From Bacteroidaceae bacterium (GTDB taxonomy: Bacteria > Bacteroidota > Bacteroidia > Bacteroidales > Bacteroidaceae): a stretch of DNA of 11,018 nt. The notes under the pieces were generated by a model that saw only the letters and a program-made list of their open reading frames with translations, did not search any database and was not told the origin of the DNA. Location of the stretch: positions 1 through 11,018 of the forward strand of contig JAEEOD010000149.1 of the NCBI GenBank assembly GCA_016284115.1, read 5' to 3'. Of this stretch, positions 5,705-11,018 are shown in pieces; the stretch's first letter is position 1, and each line of letters begins with the position of its first letter. A program made the position numbers and the translations under genes.

Positions 5705-6913
5705 ATGGAAAAAGTAAGGCTGGACACTATTGAAGAGGCGTTGCAAGAAATCAAGGCTGGTAACTTTGTAGTAGTGGTGGATGACGAAGACCGCGAGAAC
5801 GAAGGTGACTTGATTATTGCAGCCGAAAAGATAACACCCGAAAAGGTGAACTTCATGCTCAAGCATGCCCGTGGTGTGCTCTGTGCCCCTATTACGATTT
5901 CAAGATGCGAAGAGTTGAACCTGCCTCATCAGGTGGTGAATAACACTTCAATGTTGGGTACTCCTTTTACTGTGACCATCGATAAGTTGGAGGGATGCAC
6001 TACGGGCGTGTCGGCTGCTGATCGTGCAGCAACCATACGGGCACTGGCTGACCCTGCTTCGAAGGCTGAAGACTTTGGGCGTCCAGGACATATCAATCCG
6101 CTATATGCGCAGGATAAAGGTGTGCTTAGGCGTGCTGGACACACTGAGGCAACTATCGACTTGGCTCGTTTAGCGGGGCTATATCCTGCTGGTGCACTGA
6201 TGGAAATCATGAGTGACGATGGCTCGATGGCACGATTGCCTGAGTTGCGTCGCTTTGCTGACCAATATAACTTGAAGTTGATTACCATACAAGACCTCAT
6301 TGCCTACCGTTTGAGAGAAGAGTCTATGGTGGAGCGGGGCGTGGAGGTGAATATGCCTACCGAATATGGTGTCTTTAAACTCATTCCGTTTAAACAGAAA
6401 TCGAATGGCTTGGAACATGTGGCGCTGTTTAAGGGAACCTGGGAACCTGACGAACCTGTGCTGGTAAGGGTACATTCATCGTGCATGACGGGTGACATAT
6501 TCGCCTCACGACGTTGTGACTGTGGAGAGCAGTTGCACAAGGCCATGCAGATGATAGAGAAAGCTGGCAAGGGAGTAGTGGTATACTTGAACCAAGAGGG
6601 CAGAGGCATCGGCTTGATGGACAAGATTCGTGCCTACAAACTGCAAGAAGAGGGGATGGATACCATAGATGCGAATATCTGCTTAGGGCATCTCGCTGAT
6701 GAGCGTGACTATGGTGTTGGCGCACAAATCTTACGTGACCTAAATGTACATAAGATGCGTCTGATGACCAATAACCCTGTAAAGCGTGTGGGATTGGAAG
6801 CGTATGGATTGGAAATTACAGAGAACGTGCCCATTGAGGTAACGCCGAATCCGTATAACGAAAGATACTTGCATACGAAGGCTGATCGAATGGGACATAA
6901 TCTTCACTTTTAA
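5705..6913 (+). CDS. ribBA: Bifunctional riboflavin enzyme: DHBP synthase / GTP cyclohydrolase II
   Basis: This 402-residue cytosolic fusion enzyme supplies both precursors of riboflavin. The N-terminal half (about 1-205) is 3,4-dihydroxy-2-butanone-4-phosphate synthase, which converts ribulose 5-phosphate to the four-carbon unit plus formate. Its acidic metal/substrate loop [10 protein letters not shown] is at 26-35, followed by [12 protein letters not shown] (98-107), RPGHINPL (126-133) and HTEAT (146-150). The C-terminal half is GTP cyclohydrolase II. It has the zinc ligands Cys260, Cys271 and Cys273 in [20 protein letters not shown], the catalytic stretch NQEGRGIGL (296-304) and a TNNPVK motif near the end. 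The length is typical for RibBA and both active sites look intact. It sits 7 nt after the LPS permease gene with no obvious ribosome binding site, so it probably depends on the upstream promoter. No FMN riboswitch is visible ahead of it. Confidence 0.97.
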   Translation: MEKVRLDTIEEALQEIKAGNFVVVVDDEDRENEGDLIIAAEKITPEKVNFMLKHARGVLCAPITISRCEELNLPHQVVNNTSMLGTPFTVTIDKLEGCTTGVSAADRAATIRALADPASKAEDFGRPGHINPLYAQDKGVLRRAGHTEATIDLARLAGLYPAGALMEIMSDDGSMARLPELRRFADQYNLKLITIQDLIAYRLREESMVERGVEVNMPTEYGVFKLIPFKQKSNGLEHVALFKGTWEPDEPVLVRVHSSCMTGDIFASRRCDCGEQLHKAMQMIEKAGKGVVVYLNQEGRGIGLMDKIRAYKLQEEGMDTIDANICLGHLADERDYGVGAQILRDLNVHKMRLMTNNPVKRVGLEAYGLEITENVPIEVTPNPYNERYLHTKADRMGHNLHF

Positions 6914-6935
6914 TAGAAAACAAAAAAGAAACGAT

Positions 6936-8129
6936 ATGAATACATTATCTGACAGATTAAACAGCTTGTCGCCATCGGCAACGCTGGCCATGTCTCAGAA
7001 AAGTTCTGAGTTGAAGGCGCAAGGCATTGACATTATCAATCTTAGTGTAGGTGAACCTGACTTTAATACGCCTGATCATATTAAGGCAGCTGCAAAGCAG
7101 GCGATTGACGAGAACTATTCACGTTATTCTCCAGTGCCAGGCTATCCTGCTCTGCGTGAAGCTATCGTGTCTAAGTTGAAGAATGAGAATGGATTGGACT
7201 ATTCTGCTGCACAAATCAGTTGTTCCAATGGTGCAAAGCAGTGTGTGTGCAATGCTGTGCTGACGCTGGTCAATAAGGGTGATGAGGTAATTGTGCCTGC
7301 TCCCTATTGGGTGAGCTACACAGAAATGGTTAAGCTAGCTGAAGGTACACCCGTTATTGTGCCTGCAGGCATTGAGCAGGACTTTAAAATAACGCCTGCA
7401 CAGTTAGAGGCTGCCATCACTCCCAAGACAAAGGCATTGATTCTTTGTTCACCATCGAACCCTACTGGCTCGGTATATGGTAAAGATGAACTAAAGGGGC
7501 TGGCTGAGGTATTGGCTAAGTATCCGCAGGTGTATGTGATAGCCGATGAGATTTATGAGCATATTAACTATATTGGTCACCATGAGAGCATTGCCCAGTT
7601 TGCCGATATTAAGGATAGGGTGGTAATTATTAATGGTGTATCTAAAGCGTATGCAATGACTGGCTGGCGTATAGGTTTTGCTGCTGCTCCCGAATGGATT
7701 ATTAAGGGCATGAATAAGTTGCAGGGGCAATATACATCGGGTCCTTGCTCCGTATCTCAGAAGGCAGCTGAGGCAGCCTATAGAGGAGATCAGGAGTGTG
7801 TAGAGGAGATGCGCCTGGCTTTTGAACGTCGTCGTGACCTTATTGTGAAACTCTGCAAGGAGATTCCCGGACTGGAGGTGAATGTGCCACAGGGTGCTTT
7901 CTACCTATTCCCTAAATGTAGTAGTTTCTTTGGCAAGAGCGCTGGCGACCGCCATATCAATAATGCCGATGATTTGGCGATGTATCTGCTCGAGGTTGGT
8001 CATGTGGCATGCGTTAGTGGTGCTGCTTTCGGTGATCCTGATTGTTTCCGCATGAGTTATGCTACCAGCGATGAGAATATCGTAGAGGCGATACGTCGTA
8101 TCAAGGAAGTTTTGGCTGTACTGAAATGA
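6936..8129 (+). CDS. Class I PLP-dependent aminotransferase (aspartate aminotransferase-like)
   Basis: This 397-residue cytosolic enzyme transfers amino groups between an amino acid (probably aspartate) and 2-oxoglutarate, using pyridoxal phosphate. Fold-type I landmarks are all present: LSVGEPDFNTPDHI near the N-terminus, SNGAKQ for cofactor phosphate binding, SNPTG with Asn175, ADEIYEH with Asp204 contacting the pyridine nitrogen, SKAYAMTGWRIGF with Lys237 as the Schiff-base lysine, and Arg372 in FRMSYATSDENI to hold the substrate carboxylate. Length and motif spacing fit the I-gamma (thermophile-type) aspartate aminotransferases, which often accept more than one amino acid, so substrate specificity is inferred. 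The gene starts 22 nt after ribBA and is probably co-transcribed. A hairpin at 8145-8181 follows. Confidence 0.93.
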   Translation: MNTLSDRLNSLSPSATLAMSQKSSELKAQGIDIINLSVGEPDFNTPDHIKAAAKQAIDENYSRYSPVPGYPALREAIVSKLKNENGLDYSAAQISCSNGAKQCVCNAVLTLVNKGDEVIVPAPYWVSYTEMVKLAEGTPVIVPAGIEQDFKITPAQLEAAITPKTKALILCSPSNPTGSVYGKDELKGLAEVLAKYPQVYVIADEIYEHINYIGHHESIAQFADIKDRVVIINGVSKAYAMTGWRIGFAAAPEWIIKGMNKLQGQYTSGPCSVSQKAAEAAYRGDQECVEEMRLAFERRRDLIVKLCKEIPGLEVNVPQGAFYLFPKCSSFFGKSAGDRHINNADDLAMYLLEVGHVACVSGAAFGDPDCFRMSYATSDENIVEAIRRIKEVLAVLK

Positions 8130-8144
8130 AAGTAGAGATATAAA

Positions 8145-8181
8145 AAATGAAGCCCGACTCGTAAGAGCCGGGCTTTCATTT
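8145..8181. terminator. Shared hairpin between convergent genes
   Basis: An interrupted stem pairs AAATGAAGCCCG...CTC with GAG.CGGGCTTTCATTT around a 4-nt GTAA loop, with one mismatch and one bulged base. On the minus strand it is followed by ATTTTTTA, a good T-tract for ending the ferredoxin transcript. On the plus strand the tail TTTCATTTATAA is weaker, but it probably also ends the aminotransferase transcript. It lies 15 nt after the aminotransferase stop and 11 nt after the ferredoxin stop. Confidence 0.88.
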
Positions 8182-8192
8182 ATAAGTTTACA

Positions 8193-8366
8193 TTACTCTT
8201 CAGGATGAATAGCCTCACTTGGGCAAGCAGCAGCACAAGTGCCGCAATCGATACATTCGTCAGCATTGATGACATACTTGCTGTCGCCAGCAGAAATAGC
8301 ACCTACAGGGCACTCGCCCTCGCAAGTACCGCACATTACGCAATCATCAGAAATTACATGAGCCAT
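8193..8366 (-). CDS. 2[4Fe-4S] ferredoxin
   Basis: This 57-residue bacterial (clostridial-type) ferredoxin is a small cytosolic electron carrier. Translation gives two cluster-binding motifs of the form CxxCxxCxxxCP: Cys9, 12, 15 and 19 in DDCVMCGTCEGECP, and Cys38, 41, 44 and 48 in DECIDCGTCAAACP. In such folds the first three cysteines of one motif and the last of the other coordinate each cluster. The length is standard (about 55-60). The protein is acidic and ends EAIHPEE. In anaerobes these proteins carry electrons between enzymes such as pyruvate:ferredoxin oxidoreductase, hydrogenase and Rnf; the actual partner is not shown by the context. It lies downstream of dnaX on the same strand, 145 nt away, and has its own candidate promoter and terminator, so it is probably a single-gene transcript. 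Confidence 0.97.
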   Translation of the reverse strand: MAHVISDDCVMCGTCEGECPVGAISAGDSKYVINADECIDCGTCAAACPSEAIHPEE

Positions 8367-8412
8367 AATCTTAGAATTTTAATAGTTTATAACCACATTA
8401 ATAATTAGCCCC

Positions 8413-8430
8413 AGCGCATAGTACTGCACT
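8413..8430 (-). other. Hairpin at the 5' end of the ferredoxin leader
   Basis: On the minus strand AGTGCA and TGCGCT pair over 6 bp (one G-U) around a 6-nt loop. If the -7 box at 8440-8447 is used, this hairpin sits within the first few nucleotides of the mRNA, where it could protect the message from decay. This is inference. Confidence 0.35.
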
Positions 8431-8439
8431 TGAGTAGGA

Positions 8440-8447
8440 CAAAGTTA
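8440..8447 (-). promoter_or_regulatory. Candidate -7 box of the ferredoxin gene
   Basis: The minus strand reads TAACTTTG, an exact TAnnTTTG. No TTTG is found 19-21 nt upstream; the nearest is at 8483-8486, 35 nt away. Start of transcription near 8433 would give a leader of about 67 nt. No GC-rich terminator is visible between dnaX and this point, so some read-through from dnaX is possible. Confidence 0.5.
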
Positions 8448-8511
8448 GTCTTTTTTTCTTTATATATAGTGCTTATCCATCACAAAAAAAACTATTTATA
8501 TTTCTTCTAAA

Positions 8512-10278
8512 TTAACTTAGCTCGAGACCTAGGTTGTCTCGTAACTGCACTAGCCAAGGATTTTTCTCTGCCATCTTCTTGTATTGCTCAAAACGGTTTA
8601 GTGACCTTACGTTCAATGGCAATTCTTTTACTACCACATGGGGTTCGAGTAGATAGTTTTGCAAATCTTTCTGGATGAACTTGCGAATATCTACCATCAT
8701 ATCATTCAGTTGCTTGGCGTTCAGCTCGTTCTCTACGCAAATCTCCACTTGAGTTTCTTCGATAAGGGTAATACGCATACTTGTCATGCGGGTTTTAAGG
8801 GCAATTTGCTCATGGGGAAGTTGGTCGGCAAATCGTTGCCAACTGGCCACTACGCTTTCTTGTGTGACGGGTAAGTTCTCTATGTGCTGGGCGTGTTCCT
8901 CTGACTCCACATTGGGGGTGGTGGCAACTGATTGACTCTTCTTGATGGAAACGCCCAGCTGCCCGATGTGAGATATGGTCTTAGGTTTCGCCACAGGTTG
9001 AGGATGGGCTCCACGACTAATCGGCTGACCAGGAACTACCTGTGTAGAAGGCTTAGGTGCCGCAGGTTGTTGCTTGGTAGCTGCGGGTTGTTGTACTGCA
9101 GAAGCCGTTGTTGACGGACTATTATTGAAGATGGGTTTTATCGCTGGCTGAGGGCTACGCCCCTCACTCGGTGACTCTTCGTCGGGTTGCGTCAACTGTG
9201 ACAGTTGTATCAACGTACATTCTATTAGGAAGCGCTTGTTGCGGGCATTGCGGTAGTTCAGCGCACAATCGCTGCACAGTTTCATAGCCTTATAAAGGAA
9301 AGGCAGAGGAGCACGTTGTGCCTGAGCCTTGTATTGTTCGCGTATGTTGGCTCCCACTTCGAGCAAACTCACCGTAGCGGCATCTTTGCTGACCAGCAGG
9401 TCGCGGAAATGGCTACCTAAGCCGTTAATGAAGTTGCTCGCATCAAAGCCTTTGTTCAGTACTTCGTTGAGTAATAGCAAACTGCCACTTACATCGTTGT
9501 GAAGCATATAGTCGGTCAAGCGGAAGTAGTATTCGTAGTCCAGTACATTTAAATTTTCTATTACACTTTGGTAGGTAATGTTACCCTGAGTGAAACTCAC
9601 CACCTGATCGAAGATGGACAAGGCATCGCGCAAGCCACCGTCAGCTTTCTGAGCAATGACATTCAGAGCATCCAGCTCATAGGTGATACCCTCTTTCTTT
9701 GCCACGCTCTCCAAATGCTCTACGATGTCCTGCACGCCAATGCGGTTGAAATCATATATCTGACAACGGGAAAGGATGGTTGGCAATATTTTCTGTTTTT
9801 CGGTAGTCGCCAAAATGAAGATAGCATGACGAGGGGGCTCTTCCAATGTTTTGAGGAAGGCATTGAATGCAGAAGTAGAAAGCATGTGTACCTCATCGAT
9901 GATATACACTTTGTACTTCCCAATCTGGGGCGGAATCCTTACTTGTTCCACCAATTGACGAATGTCATCTACTGAGTTGTTGGAGGCGGCGTCCAATTCG
10001 TGGATATTGAAAGAGCGTTGCTCATTGAAAGCAAGACAGCTTTCGCACTCATTGCAGGCTTCCCCATCGGTCGTGGGGTTAAGACAATTGATAGTCTTGG
10101 CAAAAATGCGAGCACAGGTAGTCTTTCCTACACCCCTAGGACCACAGAACAAATAAGCCTGTGCCAATTTACTTGCAGCAATGGCATTTTTTAAGGTGGT
10201 GGTGAGTGCTTTCTGGCCTATCACTGTGTCGAAGGTAGTGGGCCTGTATTTCCTTGCCGAAACTATGTAGTCTTCCAT
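8512..10278 (-). CDS. dnaX: DNA polymerase III subunit gamma/tau
   Basis: This 588-residue clamp-loader ATPase assembles the sliding clamp on DNA and ties the polymerase cores together. The AAA+ module has Walker A GPRGVGKTT (46-54), the zinc-binding cysteines Cys65, 75, 78 and 81, Walker B IIDEVHML (126-133), sensor residues in LATTEKQK, and the SRC arginine-finger motif (170-172). Domain III follows to about residue 365. A Pro/Gln/Ala/Thr-rich linker (about 370-460) leads to a C-terminal domain, ending in the NPWLVQLRDNLGLEL segment typical of Bacteroidetes DnaX. It is a full-length tau form. I see no A AAA AAG slippery site for producing gamma by frameshifting as in E. coli. ATG at 10276-10278 fits the conserved N-terminus EDYIVSARKYRP. 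The promoter is at 10303-10334, and the ferredoxin gene lies downstream. Confidence 0.97.
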   Translation of the reverse strand: MEDYIVSARKYRPTTFDTVIGQKALTTTLKNAIAASKLAQAYLFCGPRGVGKTTCARIFAKTINCLNPTTDGEACNECESCLAFNEQRSFNIHELDAASNNSVDDIRQLVEQVRIPPQIGKYKVYIIDEVHMLSTSAFNAFLKTLEEPPRHAIFILATTEKQKILPTILSRCQIYDFNRIGVQDIVEHLESVAKKEGITYELDALNVIAQKADGGLRDALSIFDQVVSFTQGNITYQSVIENLNVLDYEYYFRLTDYMLHNDVSGSLLLLNEVLNKGFDASNFINGLGSHFRDLLVSKDAATVSLLEVGANIREQYKAQAQRAPLPFLYKAMKLCSDCALNYRNARNKRFLIECTLIQLSQLTQPDEESPSEGRSPQPAIKPIFNNSPSTTASAVQQPAATKQQPAAPKPSTQVVPGQPISRGAHPQPVAKPKTISHIGQLGVSIKKSQSVATTPNVESEEHAQHIENLPVTQESVVASWQRFADQLPHEQIALKTRMTSMRITLIEETQVEICVENELNAKQLNDMMVDIRKFIQKDLQNYLLEPHVVVKELPLNVRSLNRFEQYKKMAEKNPWLVQLRDNLGLELS

Positions 10279-10302
10279 ATTATTCTCATGCTAATATTTC
10301 TG

Positions 10303-10334
10303 CAAAAATAGGGTTTTTCCATCTATTATGCAAA
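10303..10334 (-). promoter_or_regulatory. dnaX promoter
   Basis: On the minus strand TTTG (10331-10334) and TATTTTTG (10303-10310) are separated by 20 nt, an exact fit to the Bacteroidetes consensus. The start would be near 10297, giving a leader of about 19 nt before the dnaX ATG. Confidence 0.85.
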
Positions 10335-10347
10335 TAATTCATTTATG

Positions 10348-10379
10348 TTTCCATTATTCGAGAAATATCATTATTTTTG
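10348..10379 (+). promoter_or_regulatory. Promoter of the ftsB-like operon
   Basis: TATTTTTG (10372-10379) matches the -7 consensus exactly. TTTC (10348-10351), one base off the -33 TTTG, lies 20 nt upstream. The start would be near 10385, about 23 nt before the ATG at 10408. This also rules against the longer in-frame start at 10345. Confidence 0.78.
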
Positions 10380-10407
10380 CAGAAATCATCAGTATAAACA
10401 TTGCATC

Positions 10408-10713
10408 ATGGACAAATTATCGTCGTTTTGGAATTTCCTAGGGAAGCACAAGTATCTTATTACGATACTGATTTTTGCCGTTATCATCGGTTTTGTTGAT
10501 GAAAACAGCATTATCTACCGCATGGAATTGCAGAAAGAGGAGTCGGCCATTCGCAGCGAGATAGAGAAATATCGTGAGGAATATCGTGAGAGCACTAGGA
10601 AATTGAATGAGTTGAATGCAGATTCTAACTCCATTGAACGTATTGCCCGTGAGAAGTATTTCATGAAGAAACCCAACGAGGACATATTTGTTTTTGCTGA
10701 AGATCAAGAATGA
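10408..10713 (+). CDS. FtsB/DivIC-family septum formation initiator
   Basis: This 101-residue bitopic inner-membrane protein of the FtsB/DivIC family is a divisome component that works with FtsL and FtsQ to activate septal wall synthesis. After a short cytoplasmic tail (1-15) there is one membrane span (about 16-30, YLITILIFAVIIGFV). A periplasmic coiled coil rich in Glu, Arg and Leu follows (about 38-72), and then the family's conserved end ERIAREKYFMKKPNEDIFVF. The length is typical. ATG 10408 is chosen over the in-frame ATG 10345 because the promoter -7 box lies between them and because the longer version would add a stretch of no family character. Its stop overlaps the next gene's start (ATGA), which indicates translational coupling. 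Confidence 0.9.
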   Translation: MDKLSSFWNFLGKHKYLITILIFAVIIGFVDENSIIYRMELQKEESAIRSEIEKYREEYRESTRKLNELNADSNSIERIAREKYFMKKPNEDIFVFAEDQE

Positions 10714-11006
10714 AGAAAGAGCTCAACATATTGTTCATGAGCGGCATGGTATTTGCCTTAATAGGCGCAGCTATATATATAACCCATTGGGAATATGCCC
10801 CTTATATGTTTATCATAGGCTCGGTTACCGCAGCTATCGCACAAATATTCTCACAGCCTCAGGTAGAGAAGATCACCTTGAAGAGACTCTATCGCCAGCA
10901 AATGTTTGGAGCCTTGTTTCTGGTGCTCACGGGCATACTGATGCTCTATACTCATGGTAATGAGTGGATATTGTGTCTGCTTATCGCTGCCGTCATCGAA
11001 CTCTAG
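10710..11006 (+). CDS. Small four-helix membrane protein, function unknown
   Basis: This encodes a 98-residue hydrophobic protein with about four membrane spans: residues 6-25, 31-50, 64-82 and 86-98. A basic loop, VEKITLKRLYRQQ, lies between spans 2 and 3. Its start overlaps the stop of the ftsB-like gene by 4 nt, so the two are translated together, and a link to the envelope or division is plausible by context only. The reading frame ends with TAG right after AVIEL, inside or at the edge of the last span, leaving almost no C-terminal tail. A one-base change in this TAG would keep the frame open to the window end. The protein may be naturally this short or slightly truncated. I do not recognise a named family. 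Confidence 0.75.
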   Translation: MKKELNILFMSGMVFALIGAAIYITHWEYAPYMFIIGSVTAAIAQIFSQPQVEKITLKRLYRQQMFGALFLVLTGILMLYTHGNEWILCLLIAAVIEL

Positions 11007-11018
11007 ACGCCTATTCGT

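Larger units (their letters stand above)
10296..10386. repeat. 15-bp perfect inverted repeat carrying both divergent -7 boxes
   Basis: TATTTTTGCAGAAAT occurs at 10372-10386 on the plus strand and at 10296-10310 on the minus strand, separated by 61 nt. Each copy includes the -7 box and the bases around the expected transcription start of its gene (dnaX or the ftsB-like gene), so the two promoters are mirror images over their core. Confidence 0.85.

Noticed and set aside
8512..10278. Programmed frameshift in dnaX to make a gamma subunit
   Set aside because: No A AAA AAG heptamer followed by a hairpin was found in the part of the gene after domain III.

Overview
The window reads as ordinary Bacteroidales chromosome, most likely Prevotella/Segatella or Bacteroides. 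Three things point there. Several promoters have the Bacteroidetes form (a -7 box TAnnTTTG, in the best cases with TTTG 19-20 nt upstream). Clear Shine-Dalgarno sites are absent before most genes. The gene content also fits: a Tat-exported Gfo/Idh/MocA oxidoreductase paired with a DUF1080 protein, a very long LptF/LptG permease, a fused RibBA, and a Bacteroidetes-type DnaX.

Layout, left to right. Positions 1-148 are a gene-free flank with a possible promoter. A two-gene plus-strand sugar operon follows: a secreted oxidoreductase (149-1564) and an exported DUF1080 protein (1595-2341). The two genes are joined by a 7-nt degenerate tandem repeat that carries both the stop codon of the first and the start codon of the second. 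A strong terminator closes the operon at 2364-2396. The next 0.5 kb (2397-2905) has no credible gene but holds two sets of short direct and inverted repeats, both with 22-nt spacing. After it comes an AT-rich gene for a small lipocalin-like lipoprotein (2912-3436) with its own terminator. A minus-strand elongator tRNA-Met (3562-3638) follows, with a textbook promoter and terminator.

From 3790 to 8129 a compact plus-strand cluster encodes an LptF/LptG-family LPS transport permease, the bifunctional riboflavin enzyme RibBA and a class I aminotransferase. It converges on a minus-strand 2[4Fe-4S] ferredoxin (8193-8366), with a shared hairpin between them. Upstream of the ferredoxin on the same strand is dnaX (8512-10278), the clamp-loader tau/gamma subunit. 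A short divergent promoter region separates dnaX from a plus-strand pair: an FtsB/DivIC-type division protein (10408-10713) overlapping by 4 nt a small four-helix membrane protein (10710-11006).

Most of the window is housekeeping: envelope biogenesis, riboflavin, amino-acid metabolism, replication and division. The accessory-looking parts are the sugar operon, the repeat-rich spacer and the AT-rich lipoprotein. I see no complete mobile element, CRISPR array or obvious new multi-gene system. The most unusual signals are non-coding: the heptad repeat at the operon junction, the two 22-nt-period repeat sets, and a perfect 15-bp inverted repeat that makes the dnaX and ftsB promoters mirror images.
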